A stretch of 64,000 nt of DNA from Vulcanimicrobiota bacterium. Lineage in GTDB: Bacteria > Vulcanimicrobiota > Vulcanimicrobiia > Vulcanimicrobiales > Vulcanimicrobiaceae. Made by a program: the position numbers and the translations under genes. Each line of letters opens with the position of its first letter. Within the stretch, counting starts at the first letter, position 1. The DNA is taken from the NCBI GenBank assembly GCA_003140215.1, contig PLJL01000001.1, forward strand, positions 515,283 through 579,282, read 5' to 3'. Positions 1-7,740 of the stretch are shown piece by piece. The notes beneath the pieces were generated by a model. It ran no database searches. It saw nothing but the letters and a program-made list of their open reading frames with translations, and was not told the DNA's origin.

Positions 1-1
1 G

Positions 2-2140
2 GACCGGGAGCGCAACAGGGTGGCCGGGAGTCAGCTCGATCTGTGGCTCGGCGATTTGCGGAGGGACTATTTCGGCACCCGCCGTCCGAAAGGCGCGATA
101 CTCCAGTTTACCGCCGCGGCCGCCGCGACCGACAAGCGCTTCACGGGCGTCGCGGACTCCAAGGACCCTTGCCTCGAGTTCGACGCAAAGAACGCCGCGA
201 CCGGCGGACCGAAATCGAACGAAAAAGAGTTCCCGGAGTTCGATTTCGGCGGCCAAGCGACGCATGTGCGATATCGCAACGACGAAACACGGGAGGTCGT
301 CCACCAGTCGAAGGCTGCCGTCGCGGGCTTCGAGCTGAAGAAAGTCATCGATCCGAGTGAAAGCGGGTTTTCAGCGAACATCAGCGAGAAGATCCGGCAC
401 ATTCCATTCCTCAAAGGAACATTCGCCGACTTCAAGCTGCTCGTCGAGCCGTCCGGAGCGAAACGCGCAGTCAAGTTCGACAAGACAATGGCCGACATCG
501 TGGCGCTGCAGATGTACTTTCCTGGGATGAGCAACGCGGTGCTTATTCCACGCCTCGAGCACGGCGAATACACGGCGGCAGGCGACTTTACGCCGACGCT
601 CTTCCTGTTGCGCTACACGACGATGCATCTCGAGGTGAAGAAACAGTCGTTGAGTGCCACGTTGCGCGTCACTCCCGACAAAATCAAGCAGGCACTCCCG
701 ATCCCGGGTTTGACGATCGATCCGGTCACGCTGACGATCTCCGTCATCGACGGGGCGTTCAGCGCCGCAGGTCTGCTCGGATTCAAATACGGCAAGTTGA
801 TGACCGGTTCGATCGACACGCGCTGGCAGAACGGTGCGCTGCTCGGGGACGGGATCGTCGAGCTGCACATCCCCGGCATCGATAAGGCCGAAGGGCAGGT
901 CCATCTGCGAAACGGCCGCTTCACGGGTTCCGTCAACGTTCGCAAGGACAAGTTCAAGCTCCCCGGCGTCCGCGATGCGAACCTCACCGCCGCGATCGAC
1001 GAGAACGCGATCCTGACCGGCAGTGGATCAGTCGGCCTGGAGATCCCGGGCTTGCAGCATCCGACGTTGCTCTTCACCTGCAACTCTCAGGGCAACTACG
1101 CAATCGCCGGTTCGGCGACCGCGTCGATCCCCGGTGTGAAGGATGCGCGCATAGCGATCACCTACGCGAACGGCGCGTTCAGCGGACGCGGACACGCGGG
1201 TTTCGCGATTCCCGGCCTTGACACCGCCGGAATCGATCTCGTCTACGCAAACGGCCAGTTCTCGGGAAGCGGGAGCGTTGACTTTCGCAAGGGCAAACTC
1301 GGCGGTCACCTGCAGATCAATTTGAGCCCGGCGCACAAGTTGAACGGCGGCGGCGACTTGCAGTACGAGATCGCGCCCGGACTCGTGGCGATCGTCGGCA
1401 TGCAAGTCCGCGAGGACGGCTCGACGCACGTGCAAGGTGAGTTGCGTCTCCCCGACCCGCTCGAAATCTTCCCCGCCAAAGAATTCAAGAAGCGGCTTTT
1501 CGGCGTCTCGATCGACATCCCGATCTTCGGGATCAGCTTCGGTTCGACCAGCGTCGGGGTCATCGCCAATCTCACGGCCGCGGTCAATGCGAGCGCCGGC
1601 GTCGGGCCGGGGCAGATCCGTCACTCCAAGATCATCGCCGCGTTCGATCCGATGAAAGACCTCGCCGCGGCAACGTTCCGAGCGTCGGCGGAGCTGTACG
1701 TGCCGGCGCATGCCGAGATCGCCATCGTGCTCTCGGGCGGAATCGGCGTCAGCTTGTTGATCGTCAAGGCGATTGGTGGCATTTCGGCGACCGGCGAGGT
1801 CGGACTGATGGGTGCGCTCGCGGTCCCGATCGATCTCAAGTATATCGCCGGCAAGTTCTCCGTAAACGGCGCAGCGGAACTCTTCGCCCAACCGCGAGTA
1901 CGCTTTCACCTCGATGCGTTCGTCAAAGTCCAAGCCGATCTGTTGGTCACGACCATCGATGTCTACACCAAAGAGTGGAAGCTCGCGGCGTTCGAATGGG
2001 GGAGCGATTTCAAGATCGGCGTGCGCTTCCCGGTGCACTACACGTTCGGCGAGCCGTTCACTCTGTCGCTGAACCAGCTCGAGTTCATCGCACCGCAGGT
2101 CGACGCGCGCAAGCTCGTCCACGACCTGCTGCCGAAGTGA
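2..2140 (+). CDS. eCIS-associated beta-repeat protein, left-truncated
   Basis: The reading frame is open to the left edge and no convincing ribosome site precedes the first start codon (GTG at 20), so this is probably the C-terminal part of a larger protein; 706 residues are visible from that GTG. Residues about 228-425 carry a repeat of about 28 residues, each with an [IL]PG[ILV] turn followed by an NG-FSG-G strand pattern. The rest is beta-rich, with a glycine-rich hydrophobic stretch near residues 570-610. I recognise no enzyme domain. It is 13 bases upstream of eCIS baseplate genes on the same strand, a position where large cargo-like or structural proteins occur in such loci. Being an eCIS component or cargo is inference. 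Confidence 0.6.
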   Translation, partial: DRERNRVAGSQLDLWLGDLRRDYFGTRRPKGAILQFTAAAAATDKRFTGVADSKDPCLEFDAKNAATGGPKSNEKEFPEFDFGGQATHVRYRNDETREVVHQSKAAVAGFELKKVIDPSESGFSANISEKIRHIPFLKGTFADFKLLVEPSGAKRAVKFDKTMADIVALQMYFPGMSNAVLIPRLEHGEYTAAGDFTPTLFLLRYTTMHLEVKKQSLSATLRVTPDKIKQALPIPGLTIDPVTLTISVIDGAFSAAGLLGFKYGKLMTGSIDTRWQNGALLGDGIVELHIPGIDKAEGQVHLRNGRFTGSVNVRKDKFKLPGVRDANLTAAIDENAILTGSGSVGLEIPGLQHPTLLFTCNSQGNYAIAGSATASIPGVKDARIAITYANGAFSGRGHAGFAIPGLDTAGIDLVYANGQFSGSGSVDFRKGKLGGHLQINLSPAHKLNGGGDLQYEIAPGLVAIVGMQVREDGSTHVQGELRLPDPLEIFPAKEFKKRLFGVSIDIPIFGISFGSTSVGVIANLTAAVNASAGVGPGQIRHSKIIAAFDPMKDLAAATFRASAELYVPAHAEIAIVLSGGIGVSLLIVKAIGGISATGEVGLMGALAVPIDLKYIAGKFSVNGAAELFAQPRVRFHLDAFVKVQADLLVTTIDVYTKEWKLAAFEWGSDFKIGVRFPVHYTFGEPFTLSLNQLEFIAPQVDARKLVHDLLPK
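701..1294 (+). repeat. Protein repeat of about 28 residues (IPG motif)
   Basis: Within the left-edge protein the motif [IL]PG[ILV] starts at residues 228, 284, 314, 342, 370 and 397 (counting the GTG at 20 as residue 1). Spacings are 56 (two units), 30, 28, 28 and 27. Between motifs a pattern like YANG-x-FSG-x-G recurs. The regular spacing suggests a stacked beta fold. The repeat is at protein level; the DNA itself is diverged. Confidence 0.65.
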
Positions 2141-2153
2141 TACGAGGACGACG

Positions 2154-2822
2154 ATGCTCGCGAAAGCCGCGCTGATCAGCTTCGCCGGGGGATTCATCGG
2201 ACCGATCCCCGACGTCGTCGTGTTCCAGTACAATCCGGCGGAGCTCACCCGCACGCTCACGCAGAAGCGCGCGCCGGGGTGCGGTACCGGCGAAGCGAGC
2301 CAATCCGAGGCGTTCAAGGTCGACGGGCCGCCGAACGAAACGATCGCGTTCAAAGCCGAGTTCGATGGCGACGACATGGCGATGGACGGAAACCCGGTCA
2401 CGCCGCTGGTCGGCGTGCGTGCCGCGCTCGCGTCGCTGGAGCTGCTGCTCTACGCCAAGGACCAGCAGGGACTCGGCTCGATCGGCGGCCTCGCGGGAAG
2501 CCTCGCGGGCCTGCTCGGCGGCGGCGGCGGTTCGCAAAACCTGCCGCCCGACGAGCTGCCCGTCGTCATCTTCGTGTGGGGACCGGGCCGCGTGCTCCCC
2601 GTTCGGCTGACGGCGCTCACCGTTCGCGAGCTCGAGTTCGACCTGCTGCTCAACCCGATTCGCGCCGAGGTCGACCTCTCGCTCGAGATCCTCAAACGCC
2701 TGCCGACCGATCATCCGGCGCGCGGCGTGTACGACTACACGGAGAAGCAGATGCGCATCGTCTCGAGACTGCAGCTCGTCAACAACGTTCAGTCCGTGCT
2801 CGCCGGGCTCTCGCTGTTCTGA
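2154..2822 (+). CDS. CIS tube/baseplate adaptor protein (Afp7 N-terminal-like)
   Basis: A 222-residue protein resembling the N-terminal part of the Afp7/gp53-type component that joins the inner tube to the hub in contractile injection systems. Visible hallmarks are the early FQYNPAEL-like segment, which is typical of this family, and an acidic beta-rich body. A glycine-rich linker (LLGGGGGS) at about residues 120-128 is probably a flexible loop. The ATG at 2154 follows a GAGG element. In Afp and PVC loci this domain is fused to a LysM domain; here the LysM-like part is the next gene, one base downstream. Family call is from motif recognition; assembly role follows the family. Confidence 0.72.
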   Translation: MLAKAALISFAGGFIGPIPDVVVFQYNPAELTRTLTQKRAPGCGTGEASQSEAFKVDGPPNETIAFKAEFDGDDMAMDGNPVTPLVGVRAALASLELLLYAKDQQGLGSIGGLAGSLAGLLGGGGGSQNLPPDELPVVIFVWGPGRVLPVRLTALTVRELEFDLLLNPIRAEVDLSLEILKRLPTDHPARGVYDYTEKQMRIVSRLQLVNNVQSVLAGLSLF

Positions 2823-2823
2823 C

Positions 2824-3105
2824 ATGTTCGATCCGGGCTCGCGCTACGCGAGCGTCGCAACGATCACGGTCCAGGACGACGCCGGACGCTCCGTCGCGAT
2901 CGTCAAGTTGCGCCTGATCCCGCCGACTTCGGCGGCGATCACGCGGCGCGTCGTCGCCGAAGATCGCCCCGACCTGCTCGCGCACCACTACTACAAAGAC
3001 CCGACGCGCTACTGGCGCATCGCCGACGCGGGCTTCGTGCTCGATCCGATGGAGTCGTACGCGACCGCTGGTGCCGTCATCCCGATCCCCGCCGGAGGAG
3101 CGTAG
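2824..3105 (+). CDS. LysM-like baseplate protein (tail protein X type)
   Basis: A 93-residue protein ending in a tail protein X/LysM-like module: the segment DLLAHHYYKDPTRYWRIAD is the usual 'lives in a small domain, then tryptophan-Arg-Ile-Ala' signature of phage and CIS LysM proteins, and it ends with a short PIPAGG tail. It would sit around the tube-hub junction of the baseplate. It starts one base after the stop of the adaptor gene and ends one base before the hub gene, so the three are probably co-translated. Taken with the upstream gene it forms a split version of Afp7. Confidence 0.72.
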   Translation: MFDPGSRYASVATITVQDDAGRSVAIVKLRLIPPTSAAITRRVVAEDRPDLLAHHYYKDPTRYWRIADAGFVLDPMESYATAGAVIPIPAGGA

Positions 3106-3106
3106 C

Positions 3107-4204
3107 GTGGCCGCCAAACCGCAGGTCACGATCTTCGTCGACGACAAGGCGCTCGAACCGAAGTACCTGCGGCTGCTGCGCGGTCTGGAGGTGCAGCAAG
3201 CCGTCCACACGCAGGCGCAGTTTCACCTCCGCTTCTCGATCGGCCAGGACGCGACCGGCGACTGGGCGGCGTTCGCGGAGAAGACGTTCAAGCCGTCGCA
3301 GTCGATCAAGATCGAGGCGAAGGTCACCGATCGAACCGTCCGCCTCATCAACGGCATCCTCACCCAGCTCAAGATGAACTTCAAGGCCGATCCGTGCGAG
3401 TCGGAGATGGAGCTGAGCGGGTTCGACGCGCTCGAGAAGCTCAAACGCAGCCAGCCCACGGGCAAATTCAAGGGCCGAGATATCCCGACCGTCGTCAACT
3501 ACGTGTTCGATGCGGCCGACATCGCACCGGCCGACACTGCGAAGATCCCCAATCTGGGCGCGAGCGATCCGCAGCGCAAGGTGTTGATGCAGGCGCACGA
3601 CGATCTCGAGTTCTTGCGCATGCTCGCGACGACGGTGAACTGCGAGGTCTACGTCGAGCCGACCGCGAGCGCCGATCAGGGCCACTTCGAGCCGCTCGAT
3701 CTCGACGCCGCGCAGGAGCTGACCGCCACGATCAACGTCAATCAGGGCGATCGCACCAACGTGCGCAACGCGCAGTTCTACTACGACCTCAGCCAGGAGA
3801 CGGTGGTCGAGGCCGACTTCGTCGACGCGAACGGGAAGCACACGACGAGCGTCACCAAGAGCTTGGGCGATCAGCTCTCAGAGCGCGACAAGACGGTTCT
3901 CGGGCCGCCGGGCTTCCAATCCGTCAAGCGGCTCGAACGCCACGGCCGCGAAGATCGCAAGGAGCTCGAGCGGCTGTGCGAGGCCGAGCTCGACAAGCTT
4001 GCGTGGGTCGTGATCGGGAAAGGCGAGCTCGACTCGGCGGCGTACGGCGACGTCCTCGTTCCGCGCCACCGGGTCGTCGTGAACGGCGCGGCGACGGCGT
4101 TCAACGGCCGGTACCTGGTGTGGAGCGTGAAGCACACGTTCACCCGCGAGCTGTACTGCCAGTCGTTCGAGCTGCGGCGCAAGCTCGGGGTGCAGACGTC
4201 GTGA
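3107..4204 (+). CDS. CIS central hub protein (phage GPD / gp27-like)
   Basis: 365 residues, similar to the phage late control gene D family, which forms the trimeric hub under the tube (the N-terminal half of VgrG/Afp8). The GTG at 3107 is chosen because GGAGGAG lies at 3094-3100 with a six-base gap; an earlier in-frame start at 3071 would overlap the preceding gene heavily. The protein shows the family's order of beta domains, including the segment around MQAHDDLEFLRMLA that is typical of GPD proteins. Its stop overlaps the GTG of the spike gene by four bases. The spike/OB-fold half of VgrG is absent from this polypeptide and is supplied by the next gene. Confidence 0.82.
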   Translation: MAAKPQVTIFVDDKALEPKYLRLLRGLEVQQAVHTQAQFHLRFSIGQDATGDWAAFAEKTFKPSQSIKIEAKVTDRTVRLINGILTQLKMNFKADPCESEMELSGFDALEKLKRSQPTGKFKGRDIPTVVNYVFDAADIAPADTAKIPNLGASDPQRKVLMQAHDDLEFLRMLATTVNCEVYVEPTASADQGHFEPLDLDAAQELTATINVNQGDRTNVRNAQFYYDLSQETVVEADFVDANGKHTTSVTKSLGDQLSERDKTVLGPPGFQSVKRLERHGREDRKELERLCEAELDKLAWVVIGKGELDSAAYGDVLVPRHRVVVNGAATAFNGRYLVWSVKHTFTRELYCQSFELRRKLGVQTS

Positions 4205-4737
4205 CCGACCTCGAGGCGCTCCACCGCGCGGTCGTCGGGCTCTCGCAGCAGCAGCAGCGGCGCTACTACGGCAAGTTTCGCGGGATCGTCACCGACAACG
4301 ACGATCCCGGGAAGCGCGGGCGCATCCGCGCGAAGGTCCCCGAGCTGTTCGGCGACGTGGAGACCGGCTGGGCGCTGGCGTGCGTCGCGTACGCGCCGAA
4401 GGGACACGGCTTCCTCGCGCTGCCCGAGACCGCGGACACGGTGTGGATCGAGTTCGAGGGCGGCGACCCGTCGTATCCGGTGTGGAGCGGCTGCTGGTGG
4501 CCCGAGACCGGTGCCCCCACGATCGACTCGCCGCACGTGAAGATCTTCGAGACGGCGGCGGGCAACCGCATCAGGCTCGACGACAGCGAGGGCGCGGAGC
4601 GCGTCACGATCGAGGACAAGAACGGCTCGTCGATCGTGATCGACCAGAGCGGGATCACGATCACGAAGGGCTCGATGAAGATCGTCCTCGCCGACGCGCA
4701 GGTGTCGATCAACGACGATGCGCTCGTGGTGATGTGA
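4201..4737 (+). CDS. Spike protein, baseplate assembly V / gp5 OB-fold
   Basis: 178 residues starting at GTG 4201 (GTGA overlap with the hub gene). Residues about 20-100 form a gp5/VgrG-type OB fold: YYGKFRGIVTDNDDP, then GRIRAKVPELFG, then a tryptophan-rich segment ending in GCWWPE. The C-terminal half has the short-period beta pattern (ITIEDKNG, GITITKG) of the triple-stranded beta-helix needle. It would form the trimeric spike below the hub and carry the PAAR-like tip encoded immediately downstream. No cargo or toxin domain is attached. Confidence 0.85.
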   Translation: MTDLEALHRAVVGLSQQQQRRYYGKFRGIVTDNDDPGKRGRIRAKVPELFGDVETGWALACVAYAPKGHGFLALPETADTVWIEFEGGDPSYPVWSGCWWPETGAPTIDSPHVKIFETAAGNRIRLDDSEGAERVTIEDKNGSSIVIDQSGITITKGSMKIVLADAQVSINDDALVVM

Positions 4738-5069
4738 TGGGCGCCGCGATCCTGCAATCCGGCTGCTCGATGATGTGCCCGCACGGCGGGCAAGTCCAAG
4801 TCGCTCCGTCGCAGTCCAAGGTGCTGCTGGGCGGCGCGCCGGCGCTGCTCGCGAGCGACACGACGCTCGTCGCGGGCTGCGCGTTCGCGATCGGGCCGAA
4901 GCCGCAGCCGTGCCTGACCGTGGAGTGGAGCGCGCCGGCGACGAAAGTGACGATCGCGAACCAGGCGCCGCTGCTGCAGACCAGCGTCGGGCTGTGCAAA
5001 TCGGCCGAAGGGATCCCGCAAGGCACCGTGCTGATCGTCAGCACGCAGACCAAGGTGCTCGCGACGTGA
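4737..5069 (+). CDS. PAAR-like spike tip protein
   Basis: 110 residues from ATG 4737, overlapping the spike stop (ATGA). The sequence starts MGAAILQSGCSMMCPHGG, then has a VLLGGAPALLASDTT segment and several Cys and His residues that could hold a metal, as in PAAR-like (DUF4280-type, Afp10) tips. Such proteins cap the spike needle and sharpen it for membrane puncture. Length is standard for the family and there is no C-terminal effector extension. Metal binding is inferred from the family. Confidence 0.75.
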   Translation: MGAAILQSGCSMMCPHGGQVQVAPSQSKVLLGGAPALLASDTTLVAGCAFAIGPKPQPCLTVEWSAPATKVTIANQAPLLQTSVGLCKSAEGIPQGTVLIVSTQTKVLAT

Positions 5070-5428
5070 GCGCCGTGTGGTTCGACCAGCCGTATTCCGT
5101 CGACGCGCGGGGGCGTTCGGCGACGACGGGCGCCGACGACCACGTGCGCGATCTGATCGCGGCGGTGCTCTTCACCAGCCCGGGCGAACGCGTGATGCAT
5201 CCCGATTTCGGCTGCGGGCTGCGCCAGCTCGTCTTCGCGCCGAACTCCGACCTCCTCGCCACCGCGACCGAAGCGCTCTGCGCCGCGGCGCTCAACCACT
5301 TCCTCGCCGACTGGATCGTCGTCGACAAGCTCGAGGTGCAGACCGACGACGCGACCCTGCTGGTGCGGCTCTCGTATCGCCGCCGTGACGTCCAGGAGCC
5401 GCAGCTCCTCACGCTGGTGAGCACATGA
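5066..5428 (+). CDS. Baseplate wedge protein, gp25-like
   Basis: 120 residues from GTG 5066, overlapping the previous stop by four bases. It contains the gpW/gp25 family core: an early segment ending in LIAAVLFTSPGERVMHPDFG, then GLRQLVFAP, followed by an alpha/beta tail. gp25 (Afp9) links the wedge proteins to the first sheath layer. Its stop overlaps the ATG of the J-like gene, so translation of the wedge subunits is probably coupled. Confidence 0.88.
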   Translation: MSAVWFDQPYSVDARGRSATTGADDHVRDLIAAVLFTSPGERVMHPDFGCGLRQLVFAPNSDLLATATEALCAAALNHFLADWIVVDKLEVQTDDATLLVRLSYRRRDVQEPQLLTLVST

Positions 5429-7740
5429 GGCACTGCGGCGGGATCACGCTCGACTGCGACGACGACGCGAGGCGGTTGCTGGTCGACACGAAGGGGGCCA
5501 ACGGCATCGAGGCGGTCGAGGTCCGCTACGACGCGAACCCCAAGCCGCTCGCGCCGACGACGGTCCTCGTTGTCACGTTCTTCGCGGGCGTGCCGGCGGG
5601 CATCGACGCAAAGCACGTCGCGATCACCGGCGGCGTCCGCGTCCCCGGCCCGACGCTGCACGTGACGGGCGTCGCGACGGTGACCGTTACGGGCGTCGAC
5701 CACCTCGAGATCACGCTCGACCGGTTCGGCGATCACTCGACCTACGCGCTCGCGATCGACGCCGGCCTCCACCCCCTCGATCCCGCCTACGCGTGCAAGA
5801 CGTTCCGCTTCACGGTCGACTGCCCCGACCCGTTCGACTGCAAACCGCCGGCGCCGTTCCCGCCGCCGCTCCCCGCCGATCCGCCGCTGGACTACCTCGC
5901 CAAAGACTACCTCAGCTTCCGCCGCGCGCTGCTCGACTTTCTCCCCACGCGCGTCCCCGGTTTCGACGAGACGAACGAAGCCGACCTCGGCGTGACGCTC
6001 GCGGAGCTGTTCGCGTATGCGGGCGATCTGCTTAGCTATTTCCAGGACGCGGTCAACAACGAGAAGTACCTGCGCACCGCGCGCCGGCGCGTCTCGGTGA
6101 AGCGTCACGCGCGGCTGGTCGACTACGGCATGCACGAGGGCGCCGCCGCGACGACGCTGCTCCAGTTCTCGGTCGCGGCGACGGTCGCCTCGCCGGCGAC
6201 GCTTCCGGCCGCGTTCGCCGTGACGACCGACGAGACCGATCCCGCTCGCCGCACGACGTTCGAGACGCTCGCCGACGCGAAACTCTTCTTCGAGCAGAAC
6301 CCCGCCGCCGCGATGGCGCCCTACACGTGGGGCAACGCGACGTGCTGCATCGAGCAAGGCGCGACGAGCTTGGACGTCGAGGGCTCGCGGCCGAGCCTGG
6401 ACGCCGGGACGATGCTGCTGATCGAAGAGGTGCTCACGCCGTATGACGAGGGCGGTAGCACCGTACTGGACTCGCCGCCGGACCCGACGCATCGCTGCGT
6501 CGTGACGCTCGATGCGAAGCCCAGTACCTTCATCGACGGGCTCACCGGCGCGACCGTCACGCGGTTGACGTGGGGTTCCGCCGACGCGCTGCCGTTCGCG
6601 TTCTGCGCGGAGCGCACCGCGAAGGGCCCGGCGACCCTCGTCTCGGGAAATCTCGTGCCCGCGAGCCACGGGCGAAGCGTGCTCAAGGAGCCGTTCGTTC
6701 CCGGCGCGCCGCTGCTCGAAGCGCCGCTGACGTGGCTCGCCGGCGCCTCGGGCGATCCGCGCGGCGCGACGAGCTCGGTCGCGCTCGAGATCGTCACCGA
6801 AGCGTGGCACGAAGTCTCCTCGCTGCTCGACTCCGGACCGGACGATCCGGACTTCGTCGTCGACGTCGACGGCGACGGCCGCGGAACGCTGCGCTTCGGG
6901 ACCGGCGACGGTTTGGGCCGGCCGCTGCCGGTGCCGGTGCCGGTCGGCACGTCGACGCTGAGCTATCGGATCGGGAACGGCGCCGCCGGCAACGTCGGCC
7001 GCGAAACGCTCGTGCAGCTCGCGCCGTCCGCCGCGGCTCTCGGCGTCACGGCGGTGCGCAATCCATTCCCCGCCACCGGCGGCACCGACCCGGAGCCCAT
7101 CGCCGACGTGCAACGCGATGCGCCGCAGGCGTTTCGCGCGGTCCAGTATCGCGCCGTCACGGCCGACGATTACGCCGCCGCCGCGAAGCTCGTGCCGGGG
7201 ATCGCCGACGCCATCGCGACGTTTCGCTGGACGGGGAGCTGGCTGACCGTGTTCGTCCTCGTCGACCCGCAGGGCCGCACGACGCTCGACGCCACGCTGC
7301 ACGACGCCGTCATCGCGCAGCTCGACGCCTACCGCCAGGCCGGTTACGATCTCGAGATCCGCCCGCCGAGCTACGTCGCGCTCGACATCGCCCTCACGGT
7401 GTGCGTCCAACCGAACTACCTGCGCGCCGACGTGCTCGCAGCGGTGCTCGACGCGCTCGCAAGCGGGCCGCGCCGCGACGGCGGGCTCGGCTTCTTCGCG
7501 CCCGGCACGTTCAGTTTCGGCGGCGGCGTCGCGCTCAGCCGGCTGTACGCGGCGGTGCAAGCGGTTCCCGGTGTGCTCGCGGTGCACGCGACGCGCTTCC
7601 GCCGCTACGGCGAAGACGACCACGGTGCGCTCGCGGACGGGCTCATCGCGCTCGGGCCGTTCGAGATCGCGCGGCTCGACCGCGATCCCGACGCGCCGGA
7701 CAACGGCGTCCTGGCGATCGATTTGGACGGCGGCAGATGA
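5425..7740 (+). CDS. Baseplate wedge protein, J/gp6-like (first copy, Afp11-type)
   Basis: 771 residues from ATG 5425 (ATGA overlap). It resembles the 'putative baseplate assembly protein' group of CIS loci. An N-terminal beta domain (about 1-125) leads to a Cys-Pro-rich linker (DCPDPFDCKPPAPFPPP). It is followed by the wedge signature DYLAKDYLSFRRALLDFLP and, near residues 190-215, EADLGVTLAELFAYAGDLLSYFQD. The C-terminal part contains the baseplate-J-like domain with AVQYRAVTADDYAA. It would form the ring of wedges round the hub. A second, longer member of the same family follows directly. Confidence 0.85.
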   Translation: MRHCGGITLDCDDDARRLLVDTKGANGIEAVEVRYDANPKPLAPTTVLVVTFFAGVPAGIDAKHVAITGGVRVPGPTLHVTGVATVTVTGVDHLEITLDRFGDHSTYALAIDAGLHPLDPAYACKTFRFTVDCPDPFDCKPPAPFPPPLPADPPLDYLAKDYLSFRRALLDFLPTRVPGFDETNEADLGVTLAELFAYAGDLLSYFQDAVNNEKYLRTARRRVSVKRHARLVDYGMHEGAAATTLLQFSVAATVASPATLPAAFAVTTDETDPARRTTFETLADAKLFFEQNPAAAMAPYTWGNATCCIEQGATSLDVEGSRPSLDAGTMLLIEEVLTPYDEGGSTVLDSPPDPTHRCVVTLDAKPSTFIDGLTGATVTRLTWGSADALPFAFCAERTAKGPATLVSGNLVPASHGRSVLKEPFVPGAPLLEAPLTWLAGASGDPRGATSSVALEIVTEAWHEVSSLLDSGPDDPDFVVDVDGDGRGTLRFGTGDGLGRPLPVPVPVGTSTLSYRIGNGAAGNVGRETLVQLAPSAAALGVTAVRNPFPATGGTDPEPIADVQRDAPQAFRAVQYRAVTADDYAAAAKLVPGIADAIATFRWTGSWLTVFVLVDPQGRTTLDATLHDAVIAQLDAYRQAGYDLEIRPPSYVALDIALTVCVQPNYLRADVLAAVLDALASGPRRDGGLGFFAPGTFSFGGGVALSRLYAAVQAVPGVLAVHATRFRRYGEDDHGALADGLIALGPFEIARLDRDPDAPDNGVLAIDLDGGR

